The notes: a model not told the origin generated them from the sequence alone. Positions 37,095-46,602 are shown, numbered from the stretch's first letter. The stretch: 64,000 nucleotides of DNA from Flavobacteriales bacterium (GCA_018335925.1 JAGXRF010000112.1:45026-109025); one strand, 5' to 3'. Numbers and translations are program-made.

Positions 37095-38021
37095 TTATGG
37101 TTGAACAGTATCTTTCACTGCTTCTGTGGTTTCGGCAGAAGTAATTTCCTCTACCCACAAATCCCCTTCAGCTGCTTTTGCTTCTGCAGGATTGGTACCT
37201 CTTAAAGAGAGCACATAACTTGCGATTTTTTGGATATCCGCTGGTTTGATGGTAGCTTTCCAAGGTACCATCCCTTTCCCTTCTCTACCACCTTCCATAA
37301 TGGTGTTGAATACATTTTTAATGCCACCACCTAAAATCCAATGGTCATCCGTTAAGTTTGGGCCAATACCTCCACCACCATCTGCTCTGTGACATGCTGC
37401 ACAACTTGACTCATATAATGCTTTTCCTTTGGCTAAATCTGCTGCATCTGTAATCAACACTACATTATCCACATTGGTAACATCCGGAGCAGTGGTTTTA
37501 TATTTGGCAACTTCAGCTTGAGCAATTGCCATTTCGGTGGCAAACTCACTATCTTGATTGTACTCTTTTACAATGTGAAAACGAATCAAATAAACCACTG
37601 AAAAGAAAATGGTAGCATAAAACAAATATACCCACCACGGAGGTAATACATTGTCTAACTCTTTAATTCCATCGTAATCATGGTCTAACAACACATCTTT
37701 TTCCTCTTCAATTTCTTTTGATTTGGTTAATTTCTGCATCCAATTTTGGAACCAAGCACTTTCCGTAAACGAAATAGATTGGGCTTCTTCTAATTGTTTG
37801 CGTTGTTCGTCTGTTAACAAATGATAGGTTACTTTGTCTACTGCACTTACCACAATTTCTATGGCAACCAATAAAAACAAAAAGACTCCTAGAAACAAAG
37901 CTACCATTGGGTATTCTACAAAAGCTGGTTTTTCTCCAGAATCGATAAAATATTCCATGGCTGCAAGTACCACTGCAAAAATTAGCGGGACTCTAACATA
38001 GGATGGCATTATTTTTTTCAT
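37095..38021 (-). CDS. ccoP: cbb3 oxidase subunit III, monohaem
   Basis: 308 residues. Two membrane helices near the N-terminus and another at about 133-155 (VYLFYATIFFSVVYLI), then a cytochrome c domain with a single CAACH haem site and GMVPWKA as the methionine ligand. Proteobacterial CcoP has two haem sites; only one is seen here. It passes electrons to CcoO/CcoN. A perfect palindrome separates it from ccoQ. Confidence 0.94.
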   Translation of the reverse strand: MKKIMPSYVRVPLIFAVVLAAMEYFIDSGEKPAFVEYPMVALFLGVFLFLLVAIEIVVSAVDKVTYHLLTDEQRKQLEEAQSISFTESAWFQNWMQKLTKSKEIEEEKDVLLDHDYDGIKELDNVLPPWWVYLFYATIFFSVVYLIRFHIVKEYNQDSEFATEMAIAQAEVAKYKTTAPDVTNVDNVVLITDAADLAKGKALYESSCAACHRADGGGGIGPNLTDDHWILGGGIKNVFNTIMEGGREGKGMVPWKATIKPADIQKIASYVLSLRGTNPAEAKAAEGDLWVEEITSAETTEAVKDTVQP

Positions 38022-38037
38022 ATGTATAAGGTTTTGG

Positions 38038-38067
38038 TTTCTTCAGGAAGCATGCTTCCTGAAGAAA
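38038..38067. other. 30-bp perfect palindrome between ccoQ and ccoP
   Basis: The two halves, TTTCTTCAGGAAGCA and its exact complement, abut without a spacer. In RNA this folds into a strong stem with a minimal loop, 17 bp before the ccoP start. It lacks a following T-run of useful length in the minus direction, so RNA processing, stability control or attenuation within the cco operon is more likely than full termination. Confidence 0.75.
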
Positions 38068-38073
38068 AACTAG

Positions 38074-38241
38074 TTAGTCATTAAAAGGTAAATTACTTAA
38101 TTCGTTGATGGTTTCTTTTTTGTACGTAAATGCATATATGCCGTAGGCAATGAATATCGTAAAAAAGATAGACAAGGAGATGATGGGGTAAATTTCCACA
38201 TCTGCAATGGTTTCTAAGTTGTGTTTTACAAACTTTAGCAT
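38074..38241 (-). CDS. ccoQ: CcoQ-like small membrane subunit
   Basis: 55 residues from ATG 38241. A hydrophobic helix (YPIISLSIFFTIFIAYGIYAF broken at its centre by FFT) is followed by a charged tail KKETINELSNLPF. It lies 7 bp after ccoNO and before ccoP, the standard position of CcoQ, which stabilises the oxidase. Confidence 0.85.
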   Translation of the reverse strand: MLKFVKHNLETIADVEIYPIISLSIFFTIFIAYGIYAFTYKKETINELSNLPFND

Positions 38242-38247
38242 GGCATA

Positions 38248-40446
38248 TTATTTTAAAGAAAGTTCGTTTTTGTGTGCTTTCATGTCCATTCCTAAACGTT
38301 GTAAATAAGCAATCAATGCAGTAATTTCTCGGTCTTTCATCGGAACAAATTGATCTCCATGTGCTTTTTTGCTTTCTTCGTATGCAGAAACAAAATCAGG
38401 ATCGGCATGCAAATTCTTCTCAATTAAAGCTGATTGCTCTTCAATACTTTTACGAGCGTTGGCAATTTCTTCTGCGGAATAAGGCACTCCTAATTTAACC
38501 ATGACTTCCATTTTCTTTTCAATCAAACTATGGTCCATGGCTTTGTTGTCAAACAACCATTTGTATCCCGGCATGATAGAACCTGGTGAAGTGCTTTGCG
38601 GATCCCACATATGGTTGAAATGCCAATTATCGTTATATTTTCCACCTAATCTCAATAAGTCCGGACCGGTACGTTTAGAACCCCATAAAAATGGATGCTC
38701 ATAAACATATTCTCCGGAACGTGAGTAATTTTTATTGATAGGATCGTAACGTTCCACTTCGCTTCGGAACGGACGAATCATTTGAGAGTGACAATTGCTA
38801 CATCCCTCACGAATGTAAATATCTCTTCCTTGTAATTCCAATGGGGTATAAGGTTTTACCGATGCGATGGTTTCTACATTAGATTCTACTACAATCATTG
38901 GTACTATTTGAACGATACCTCCTATGGCTACAGCAATAGTAGTAAGCACGGTAAATAAAACTGGTTTTCTTTCTAACCATCCATGCCAAGACTCCCCTTT
39001 TAATTGTTTCCCACTAATCACAGCCAAAGCTGGTGCTTCTGCCAACTCGTCTTGTACAGCAGCTCCTTTTCTTACAGTTAAAACGATGTTATATACCAAT
39101 ACTAAAATTCCGATAAAGTAAAAGGTTCCTCCAATCGCTCTCATCCAATACATTGGCATGATTTGAGTAACTGTTTCTAAGAAGTTTCCATAAACCAATG
39201 TTCCATCCGGATTAAATTGCTTCCACATGGATGCTTGGGTAAACCCAGCCACATACATAGGAACTGTATACAAGATAATTCCTAAGGTTCCAATCCAGAA
39301 ATGGAAATTAGCCAAACCAGTAGAAAACAAAGTAGTTTTGGTCATACGTGGAATCAACCAATAAATGATTCCAAATGTCATGAAACCATTCCAAGCCAAA
39401 GCTCCAACGTGTACGTGAGCAACAATCCAGTCGGTAAAATGGGCTATGGCATTTACATTTTTCAATGACAACATTGGTCCTTCAAAAGTGGCCATTCCAT
39501 ATCCGGTAATACCAACCACAAAGAATTTAAGTACCGGATCTACGCGAACTTTGTCCCAAACTCCTCTTAGGGTTAACAAACCGTTGATCATCCCTCCCCA
39601 AGATGGAGCAATTAACATTACCGAAAATACTACTCCTAAATTTTGAGCCCAATCAGGTAGGGTAGAATACAATAAATGGTGCGGACCTGCCCAGATATAG
39701 ATAAAAATTAACGACCAAAAGTGAATGATAGACAATCGATAAGAATATACAGGACGGTTAGCTACTTTTGGCACAAAATAGTACATCAAACCTAAAAACG
39801 GAGTTGTTAAGAAAAATGCCACAGCATTGTGGCCATACCACCATTGCACCAAAGCATCTTGTACCCCTGCATATACAGAGTAACTCTTTGTCCAGGAAAC
39901 TGGCATTTCGATGCTATTAAAAATATGCAATAAGGCAACTGTTACAAAAGTGGCTATGTAAAACCAAATAGCTACATAAATGTGTCGCTCTCTTCTTTTT
40001 AGGATGGTTCCAATCATGTTGATACCAAATACCACCCAAATAAGAGCTATGGCAATATCAATTGGCCATTCTAATTCTGCATACTCTTTACCTGAAGTAA
40101 AACCAAGTGGTAAAGATAAGGCTGCTGCAACAATGATTAATTGCCAGCCCCAAAAATTGATTTGCGATAACACATCGCTAAACATTCGGGTTTTAAGCAA
40201 ACGTTGCATGGAATAATAAACCCCAGCAAAAATAGCGTTCCCTACAAATGCAAAAATTACTGCATTGGTATGCAATGGTCTTAGTCTTCCGTAACTAAGC
40301 CACGAAATGCCATCGGTTAAATTTGGAAACAAATAAAGAAAGGCAACGATGAGTCCCACCAACATCCCCACTACTCCAAATAAAATAGAAGCATAAAGGA
40401 AGTTCCTTACAATTTTGTTGTCGTAATAAAATTGTTGATTCTCCAT
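38248..40446 (-). CDS. ccoNO: Fused cbb3 oxidase subunits I and II
   Basis: 732 residues. Residues about 1-480 are CcoN, with haem and CuB ligands in PLHTNAV, WWYGHNAVAF, HHLLYS and HVHVGALAWNG. A linker helix at about 495-520 leads to the CcoO part with haem site CSNCHSQMIRPFRSEVERY and Met-rich MPGYKWL. It is a proton-pumping high-affinity terminal oxidase that reduces oxygen at low concentration. The N-O fusion is usual in Bacteroidota. The start is 2 bp after ccoS. Confidence 0.97.
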   Translation of the reverse strand: MENQQFYYDNKIVRNFLYASILFGVVGMLVGLIVAFLYLFPNLTDGISWLSYGRLRPLHTNAVIFAFVGNAIFAGVYYSMQRLLKTRMFSDVLSQINFWGWQLIIVAAALSLPLGFTSGKEYAELEWPIDIAIALIWVVFGINMIGTILKRRERHIYVAIWFYIATFVTVALLHIFNSIEMPVSWTKSYSVYAGVQDALVQWWYGHNAVAFFLTTPFLGLMYYFVPKVANRPVYSYRLSIIHFWSLIFIYIWAGPHHLLYSTLPDWAQNLGVVFSVMLIAPSWGGMINGLLTLRGVWDKVRVDPVLKFFVVGITGYGMATFEGPMLSLKNVNAIAHFTDWIVAHVHVGALAWNGFMTFGIIYWLIPRMTKTTLFSTGLANFHFWIGTLGIILYTVPMYVAGFTQASMWKQFNPDGTLVYGNFLETVTQIMPMYWMRAIGGTFYFIGILVLVYNIVLTVRKGAAVQDELAEAPALAVISGKQLKGESWHGWLERKPVLFTVLTTIAVAIGGIVQIVPMIVVESNVETIASVKPYTPLELQGRDIYIREGCSNCHSQMIRPFRSEVERYDPINKNYSRSGEYVYEHPFLWGSKRTGPDLLRLGGKYNDNWHFNHMWDPQSTSPGSIMPGYKWLFDNKAMDHSLIEKKMEVMVKLGVPYSAEEIANARKSIEEQSALIEKNLHADPDFVSAYEESKKAHGDQFVPMKDREITALIAYLQRLGMDMKAHKNELSLK

Positions 40447-40448
40447 AA

Positions 40449-40640
40449 TTATAATTGATTTTGATCGGTTGTTTTTTCTATTTCAGCAGTTTCTTTTTTC
40501 AGTTCGTTGTCAAATAACATACGAACAGAAGGTGTGTAATCATCATCATATTGGCCTGATTTGATGGCTTGAATAAAAGCCCACAAGAACAATAAGGCCA
40601 CAATAATGCTCACAGAAATTAAAATGTATATTACGCTCAT
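40449..40640 (-). CDS. ccoS: cbb3 oxidase assembly protein CcoS
   Basis: 63 residues: a single membrane helix (IYILISVSIIVALLFLWAF) and the GQYDD motif followed by a short charged tail, typical of CcoS, which helps insert cofactors into the oxidase. It is the first gene of the ccoS-NO-Q-P-G-H unit and carries an FNR-like promoter. Confidence 0.93.
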   Translation of the reverse strand: MSVIYILISVSIIVALLFLWAFIQAIKSGQYDDDYTPSVRMLFDNELKKETAEIEKTTDQNQL

Positions 40641-40658
40641 ACCTTAAGAATACGTTAA

Positions 40659-40701
40659 CAAAAGTAAATGGTGCACATTTTTTAAAACATGACATTTGTC
40701 A
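40659..40701 (-). promoter_or_regulatory. FNR-like operator and -7 box for the cco operon
   Basis: TGACAAATGTCA (minus strand, 40701-40690) is centred 29.5 bp before a perfect -7 box TACTTTTG (40666-40659). ccoS starts 19 nt later. The flanking bases, AAAACATGAC and GTCAGTTG on the plus strand, match the ccoI site almost exactly. Confidence 0.75.
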
Positions 40702-40707
40702 GTTGCC

Positions 40708-43092
40708 TTAATTTTGTTTAAAAATTTTCCATGCGTAGTAATTTGTCATCAAGGTTACCAAACTCACAATGGTAATCGTGCTTAATGGCATGATGATGGC
40801 TGCTACTAATGGTGATAGGGTTCCTGCCAAAGCAAAGCTCAAACCAACCATATTATACAACAACGAAACCGTAAAACTTGTATAAATAGTTTTCATGGCT
40901 TTTTTGGCATAGCGAAGTAGTGCTGGAAGCTCTTCAAATTTGGAGGCATCTACAATGGCATCGCAAGCAGGAGAAAATACGTTAACATCTTCCGAAATGG
41001 CAATCCCCACATTGCTTTGTGCCAATGCTCCGGCATCATTCAAACCGTCTCCTATCATCAAAACGTTTTCTGTTTGTTGCCACTCTTTGATTTTCTCCAA
41101 TTTTTGTTCTGGTTTTTGGTTAAAATACATAGGAGTATTTGGTGGAAGAAAAGATGTTAAGGCAACTTTTTCTCCTTCATTATCCCCTGATAAAATGGCC
41201 AACCCATAATTTTGATGTAATTGATCTAATACTTCCTTTAAATTTTCGCGGTATTGGTTATGAAAAACAAACTTTCCAAGATAGGTGCCGTTTTTACTTA
41301 CATGCACTTCGGTTTGCAAACTATTTTGCTCTGAAATGCTTTCTACCCAATTAGCCGAACCAATTCGGTAGGTATTTTGATGAATGGTAGCCTCTACCCC
41401 TTTCCCAGTTTCTTCTATAAATTTTTCTAAACTTACCTGAGAACTTGTTGTAATTTCCTCAGCAATTTGTCTGCTTAATGGATGGTTGGATGCCGAAAAA
41501 ACTGCTGCTAACTCTTCTTTTTCTATTTCCGTAAAGTTTCCATGAATCTCTATATTTCTTTTCTTAGCTGTGGTAATGGTTCCTGTTTTGTCTAATACTA
41601 CTCTTTTGATTTTTGCCAAATTTTCAATGACTTGAGCATTTTTAAGGTACATTTTTTTTCTACCTAAAATTCGCAAAGCATTGCCTAAAGTAAAGGGTGC
41701 TGTAAGAGCTAATGCACACGGACAAGCTACAATTAACACCGCAGTAAACACATTAAATGCAATTAGTGTGTCTATGGTTAGCCAATAAAACAATCCTGCA
41801 AAAGCTATGAATAATAAAGCTGGAGTAAAATACTTGCTGACTTGATTGGTAATAGTTTGATAGGTTTCTTCTTGTTTTTTCTGAAAAACTTCGTTACTCC
41901 ATAATTGGGTTAGGTAACTTTGCTCTACCGAAAGCAAAACTTCTACTTCTACAGGTTTGCCAATAATTTTTCCACCTGCAAAACACTTGTCACCACTTTT
42001 TTTGTTCGTTGGCTCTGCTTCTCCGGTCACAAAACTGTAGTCGATATTGGCTTCTTCCGAAATTAATATGGCATCTACCGGAAGTAATTCTTGGTTGCGA
42101 AGAAATAATCGATCCCCTTGTTTGATTTCGTAAATCGGAATCGCTACTTTGGTAAAATCAGGCTGAATTTTAGAGACCGCTACCGGGAAATACGATTTGT
42201 AATCACGTTCAAACGATAAAAACTCATATGTTTTTTGCTGAAATAACTTACCAAGTAACATAAAAAAGATAAGCCCGGTCATACTATCAAAAAAACCTTG
42301 CCCCCAATCCATAATAATTTCCAGAGTACTCCGAACAAACATCACCACTATACCCAAGGCAATGGGGACATCAATATTCAAAAACCCCGATTTGATGCTT
42401 TTGTAGGCAGAAATATAATATCCGGAAGCACTGTAAATAAAGGGTGGCAGCGATAATCCAAAAATCAGCCAACGGAAAAACCCTTTGTATTGATTGATCC
42501 AAAATTCGTTTACTTCAAAATATTCAGGAAACGACAACAACATGATGTTGCCAAAACTAAAAAATGCTACACCAATTTTGTAGAGCAATTCTCTCGGAAT
42601 ATGCGTTTTTGGTTTTTCTAAATTCTCTAAACTAATGTATGGCTCATATCCAATGCTACTAAGCAAATAAGCCAACTGTTTTAAGTTGGTTTGCTCTGGA
42701 TGGTAAGTAATTCTAATTTTCTTTTGCGGAAAATTTACTTGCGAAGCAATAACTCCCGAATTTAACTTTTGTAAATTTTCCAGAATCCAAATGCACGAGC
42801 TACAATGTATAGCAGGTATGTGCCATGAAACCACATGTAGTTGAGCTTCTTGAAATTCGAGTAGTTTGCTAATAATCTCTTCATGTTCTAAAAAATCATA
42901 TTTCCCCTGGATTTCCGGAGGTGTAATTCCGGGAGTTGTGGCGTAATCGTAATAACACCCCAAATCGTTTTGTTGAAAAATTTCATATACTGTTTGACAG
43001 CCTCTGCAACAAAAGTCTTTTTCGTCAAAAAGTATGGTATCCTTGGGAGAAACCTCTTTCCCACAATGATAACAAGGAACTATTTCCTTCAT
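40708..43092 (-). CDS. ccoI: CcoI-type copper-transporting P1B ATPase
   Basis: 794 residues. The N-terminus has CYHCGKEV and CCRGCQTVYE, then a heavy-metal domain with HCSSCIW. The ATPase core has CPCALALTAP (metal path), DKTGTI (phosphorylated Asp) and GDGLNDAGAL. It exports copper to the periplasmic side for insertion into CuB of the oxidase. It is upstream of ccoS, divergent from the Crp/Fnr gene and has its own FNR-like promoter. Confidence 0.95.
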   Translation of the reverse strand: MKEIVPCYHCGKEVSPKDTILFDEKDFCCRGCQTVYEIFQQNDLGCYYDYATTPGITPPEIQGKYDFLEHEEIISKLLEFQEAQLHVVSWHIPAIHCSSCIWILENLQKLNSGVIASQVNFPQKKIRITYHPEQTNLKQLAYLLSSIGYEPYISLENLEKPKTHIPRELLYKIGVAFFSFGNIMLLSFPEYFEVNEFWINQYKGFFRWLIFGLSLPPFIYSASGYYISAYKSIKSGFLNIDVPIALGIVVMFVRSTLEIIMDWGQGFFDSMTGLIFFMLLGKLFQQKTYEFLSFERDYKSYFPVAVSKIQPDFTKVAIPIYEIKQGDRLFLRNQELLPVDAILISEEANIDYSFVTGEAEPTNKKSGDKCFAGGKIIGKPVEVEVLLSVEQSYLTQLWSNEVFQKKQEETYQTITNQVSKYFTPALLFIAFAGLFYWLTIDTLIAFNVFTAVLIVACPCALALTAPFTLGNALRILGRKKMYLKNAQVIENLAKIKRVVLDKTGTITTAKKRNIEIHGNFTEIEKEELAAVFSASNHPLSRQIAEEITTSSQVSLEKFIEETGKGVEATIHQNTYRIGSANWVESISEQNSLQTEVHVSKNGTYLGKFVFHNQYRENLKEVLDQLHQNYGLAILSGDNEGEKVALTSFLPPNTPMYFNQKPEQKLEKIKEWQQTENVLMIGDGLNDAGALAQSNVGIAISEDVNVFSPACDAIVDASKFEELPALLRYAKKAMKTIYTSFTVSLLYNMVGLSFALAGTLSPLVAAIIMPLSTITIVSLVTLMTNYYAWKIFKQN

Positions 43093-43112
43093 ATTTGCTC
43101 AATTACCTGTCG

Positions 43113-43155
43113 CAAAATTGCAATTAAGCAACGAACCAAAACATGACTTTTGTCA
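43113..43155 (-). promoter_or_regulatory. FNR-like operator and -7-like box for ccoI
   Basis: TGACAAAAGTCA (minus strand, 43155-43144) is centred 29.5 bp before CAATTTTG (43120-43113), one mismatch from TAnnTTTG. ccoI starts 21 nt later. Confidence 0.72.
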
Positions 43156-43202
43156 GTTGGCATACTTTCCTTAAAAATTTAACACTTGTTGTATTTTAAA
43201 TA

Positions 43203-43233
43203 TTGCTTTTGATAATCTATTTGCCTAATTTTG
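43203..43233 (+). promoter_or_regulatory. Promoter of the Crp/Fnr gene
   Basis: TTG at 43203-43205, 20 nt, then TAATTTTG at 43226-43233, fits the Bacteroidota -33/-7 pattern. The gene starts 26 nt later. Confidence 0.5.
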
Positions 43234-43258
43234 TTAGATATTACAAACCTATCACATC

Positions 43259-43939
43259 ATGAGCAAATGTGAACAATGTATAGTGAGAGAATTTAGTTCG
43301 CTAAAGGCTCTCAACAAAGACGAGTTGATTAAAATTGCTAATTGCAAAACCTCTTATACCGTTAAAAAAGGAGAACCCATTTTTGAAGAAGGAAACTTAT
43401 TAAATGGGGTTTATTGTGTTAAAGAAGGAGTTTGTAAAATGACCAAATTAAGCTCCAATGGCAAAGACCAAATTGTGAAATTGGTGAAACCCGGGGAACT
43501 TTTAGGCCAGCGATCTTTGATTAGTGAAGAAAAAGCCAACCTTTCTGCGGTTGCTTTAGAGGACATGGAAGTTTGTTTTATTCCAAAGACAGAAATTATG
43601 GAGTTTTTCCAAAAAAACAATCAGTTTTCTATGAACATGATGCGAACCATTTGTGGAGATTTAAAAGATTCTGACGACCACATGGTTTCTATGGCCCAAA
43701 AAACGGTGAAAGAAAGGCTTGCAGAAACCTTACTTTATTTAGAAGATACCTTTGGCACCCAAACAGATGGCTCTTTACACATCCAACTTTCAAGGGAAGA
43801 ATTAGCCGGTATGATTGGTACAGCTACGGAAAGTTGTATAAGATTACTTTCTGAATTCAACAAAAATGGCTGGATTTCTTTAGATGGCAAAAAAATTAAA
43901 ATTGTCCAAAAAAATGCATTGAAGAAGATTTCGAATTAG
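43259..43939 (+). CDS. Crp/Fnr-family regulator, FNR-like
   Basis: 226 residues: cyclic-nucleotide-binding fold, dimer helix, C-terminal helix-turn-helix. Cysteines C4, C7, C29, C53, C59, C106 and C132 are present. C4-x2-C7 resembles the start of the E. coli FNR cluster site and C106 (EVCFIPKTEI) aligns with FNR C122, but the position of FNR C29 is a serine (S13). In the recognition helix (TATESCIRLL), E191 and R195 match FNR E209 and R213, while FNR S212 is isoleucine. That fits a TGAC-type half-site. It is divergent from ccoI and is the likely activator of the FNR-like promoters listed here. Confidence 0.9.
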   Translation: MSKCEQCIVREFSSLKALNKDELIKIANCKTSYTVKKGEPIFEEGNLLNGVYCVKEGVCKMTKLSSNGKDQIVKLVKPGELLGQRSLISEEKANLSAVALEDMEVCFIPKTEIMEFFQKNNQFSMNMMRTICGDLKDSDDHMVSMAQKTVKERLAETLLYLEDTFGTQTDGSLHIQLSREELAGMIGTATESCIRLLSEFNKNGWISLDGKKIKIVQKNALKKISN

Positions 43940-44092
43940 TTTTCACAATCTTTCCATTTACATCTTTAAAAAGATTCTTTAATTTTTTTCCTCGTTATTA
44001 TTTTTGAAGTAAAAAATAGAATAGTAATTTCAAATCTGTTTTTTACTCCATGAATAATTGTGTAAATTCGCATCGTTCAAAAAAATTTAGAT

Positions 44093-45481
44093 ATGAAATT
44101 TGATGTCATCGTTTTAGGAAGTGGACCTGGTGGTTATGTTACAGCTATCAGAGCTTCACAATTAGGCTTTAAAGTTGCTGTAATTGAAAAAGAAAGTTTG
44201 GGTGGAGTTTGCTTAAATTGGGGATGTATTCCAACCAAAGCATTGTTAAAATCTGCACAAGTATTTGACTACCTAAAACACGCATCAGATTACGGATTGG
44301 TGGTGAAAGAATTTGACAAAGATTTTTCAGCAGTAATCAAAAGAAGTCGAGGTGTGGCAGAAGGCATGAGCAAAGGTGTGCAGTTTTTGATGAAGAAAAA
44401 CAAAATTGAAGTTATTGAAGGCTACGGCAAAGTAAAACCTGGTAAAAAGGTTGAAGTTACTGCTGCTGACGGAAAAGTTACTTTATACGAAGCGGATCAT
44501 ATTATTATTGCTACTGGAGCAAGATCAAGAGAATTGCCAAACTTACCTCAAGATGGTAAAAAAGTAATTGGATACCGTCAGGCAATGACATTAGAACAAC
44601 AACCTAAAAAAATGATTGTGGTTGGTTCAGGTGCCATTGGTGTTGAATTTGCTAGTTTTTACAATGCCATGGGTACAGAGGTTACCATTGTAGAATTCAT
44701 GCCAAATATTGTTCCTGTTGAAGATGAAGACGTTTCAAAGCAATTTGAACGCTCGTTGAAAAAAGCTGGAATCAACATCATGACCAATGCTTCGGTAGAA
44801 AAAGTAGATACTTCCGGAAATGGCGTAAAAGCTTTTGTAAAAACAGCCAAAGGCGAAGAAGTGTTGGAAGCAGATATTTTACTTTCGGCTGTAGGAATCA
44901 AAACCAATATCGAAAATATTGGATTAGAAGAAGTTGGTATAGCTACAGATAGAGATAAAATCCTAGTGAATGCCTATTACCAAACCAACATTCCGGGTTA
45001 TTATGCTATTGGAGATGTTACTCCGGGTCAAGCATTGGCACACGTTGCTTCGGCAGAAGGAATTTTGTGTGTAGAAAAGATTGCTGGAATGCATGTAGAA
45101 CCTTTGGATTACGGAAATATCCCAGGTTGTACGTATGCTACACCAGAAATTGCATCGGTTGGATTAACCGAAAAACAAGCCAAAGAAAAAGGATACGAAA
45201 TTAAAGTGGGTAAATTCCCATTTTCTGCCTCTGGTAAAGCAAAAGCTGCTGGAGCATCGGATGGTTTTGTAAAAGTGATTTTTGATGCCAAATATGGCGA
45301 ATGGTTAGGTTGCCACATGATTGGAGCAGGTGTAACCGATATGATTGCAGAAGCAGTAGTTGCCAGAAAATTAGAAACTACCGGACACGAAATCTTGAAA
45401 GCAGTCCACCCTCACCCAACCATGAGCGAAGCGGTAATGGAAGCCGTTGCAGAAGCTTACGGAGAAGTGATACACTTATAA
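44093..45481 (+). CDS. lpdA: Dihydrolipoyl dehydrogenase
   Basis: 462 residues. FAD motif GSGPGGYVTA, redox disulfide C40-LNWG-C45, NAD-binding GSGAIGVEFASF and C-terminal HPHPTMSE with the catalytic His. It reoxidises lipoyl groups of 2-oxoacid dehydrogenases or the glycine cleavage system; no E1 or E2 gene is adjacent. A TAAATTCG sequence at 44063 may be its -7 element. Confidence 0.97.
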   Translation: MKFDVIVLGSGPGGYVTAIRASQLGFKVAVIEKESLGGVCLNWGCIPTKALLKSAQVFDYLKHASDYGLVVKEFDKDFSAVIKRSRGVAEGMSKGVQFLMKKNKIEVIEGYGKVKPGKKVEVTAADGKVTLYEADHIIIATGARSRELPNLPQDGKKVIGYRQAMTLEQQPKKMIVVGSGAIGVEFASFYNAMGTEVTIVEFMPNIVPVEDEDVSKQFERSLKKAGINIMTNASVEKVDTSGNGVKAFVKTAKGEEVLEADILLSAVGIKTNIENIGLEEVGIATDRDKILVNAYYQTNIPGYYAIGDVTPGQALAHVASAEGILCVEKIAGMHVEPLDYGNIPGCTYATPEIASVGLTEKQAKEKGYEIKVGKFPFSASGKAKAAGASDGFVKVIFDAKYGEWLGCHMIGAGVTDMIAEAVVARKLETTGHEILKAVHPHPTMSEAVMEAVAEAYGEVIHL

Positions 45482-45518
45482 AAAATAAGCCGTTTCGAAA
45501 GTGAAACGGCTTATTTTT
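45481..45518. terminator. Terminator after lpdA
   Basis: AAAAATAAGCCGTTTC and its complement form a 16-bp stem with a 6-nt loop, ending in TTTTT. Confidence 0.9.
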
Positions 45519-45521
45519 TAT

Positions 45522-45651
45522 GTTTCAAGTTTAAGGTTTCAAGTTTAATGTTATTTAAACCAACGAAATGAACTTCATAAGGATTAGTTTTTGTTGTAAA
45601 GTTTAACAAATTCAAAAACTTTAAACATTGAACCATGAACTTTAAACTAAA
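45522..45651. repeat. Degenerate AT-rich intergenic repeats
   Basis: GTTTCAAGTTTAA is repeated at 45522-45534 and 45536-45548. Further TTTAAAC/TTGAAC/GAACTTTAAAC units follow at about 45600-45651. Such low-complexity runs are common between flavobacterial genes. Function unknown. Confidence 0.55.
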
Positions 45652-45653
45652 AA

Positions 45654-46553
45654 TTAAGCTCTCGGATGAAATTGCAGCATCACTTTATTCAAATGCGAAC
45701 GATCTAAATGTACATAAACCTCGGTAGTGGTAATGGATTCGTGACCTAACATCATTTGAATGGCTCTTAAATCGGCTCCATTTTCTAATAAATGTGTTGC
45801 AAAAGAATGTCGGAAGGTATGTGGGCTAATGTTTTTGTGCAAGCCTATTTTTTCTGCCAATTGCTTAATGACAGTAAATACCATGGCTCGGGTTAATTTT
45901 TTACCTCTTCTGTTCAAAAACAAAATATCTTCAAACCCTTTTTGAATGGGTTGATGCACCCTAACTTGGGATTGGTACCCTAATATCACTTTTATGGTGT
46001 AATCGCTCATCGGAACAAAGCGTTGTTTGTTTCCTTTTCCGGTGACTTTTATAAAGCCTTCCTCGAAAAACAAATCAGATATTTTGAGTTCCACTAGCTC
46101 TGAAACACGTAAACCACAACCATATAAAGTTTCAAGCATGGCTTTGTTTCGTTCGCCTCCTTCTTTACTCAAATCAATGGCAGCAATCAATTGATTGATT
46201 TCCTCTAAACTTAAGGTATCCGGGAGTTTTCTGCCTAGTTTAGGAGTTTCTATCAACTCCATCGGAAAATCTTTTCGATAATCCTCTACCATTAAATATT
46301 GAAAAAAACTCTTTAAACCTGAAATGACTCTTGCTTGAGTTCTGGCACTGACTTTTTTGGATAAATGGTACACAAAGTTTTTGATTTCATCCTCCGAAAT
46401 TTCCATAGGAGAAACAACAATAGAAAACTCCTCCAAATAGTTGGTTATTTTTTGCAAATCAAACAAATAGCTTTGCATGGTATTTTCTGACATACCGCGT
46501 TCGATGCGTAAATAATGGGCATAATTTTTTAAAAAAGATTTCCAGCTTTGCAT
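45654..46553 (-). CDS. xerD: Site-specific tyrosine recombinase XerD
   Basis: 299 residues. An N-terminal SAM-like domain and a catalytic domain with R149, K173, H245, R248, H271 and Y280 (HTFRHSFATH and TTEVYVHLD). It resolves chromosome dimers at dif with a partner recombinase. Size and the full residue set fit the housekeeping enzyme. No dif site or integrated element was seen next to it. Confidence 0.94.
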   Translation of the reverse strand: MQSWKSFLKNYAHYLRIERGMSENTMQSYLFDLQKITNYLEEFSIVVSPMEISEDEIKNFVYHLSKKVSARTQARVISGLKSFFQYLMVEDYRKDFPMELIETPKLGRKLPDTLSLEEINQLIAAIDLSKEGGERNKAMLETLYGCGLRVSELVELKISDLFFEEGFIKVTGKGNKQRFVPMSDYTIKVILGYQSQVRVHQPIQKGFEDILFLNRRGKKLTRAMVFTVIKQLAEKIGLHKNISPHTFRHSFATHLLENGADLRAIQMMLGHESITTTEVYVHLDRSHLNKVMLQFHPRA

Positions 46554-46576
46554 CTATCAAAGATAAAACAAAGCAA

Positions 46577-46602
46577 TAAAAAACCCCGCATTAGCGGGGT
46601 TA
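46577..46602 (-). terminator. Terminator after the 201-residue beta-barrel gene
   Basis: ACCCCGC-TAAT-GCGGGGT on the minus strand followed by TTTTTTATT. Confidence 0.85.
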
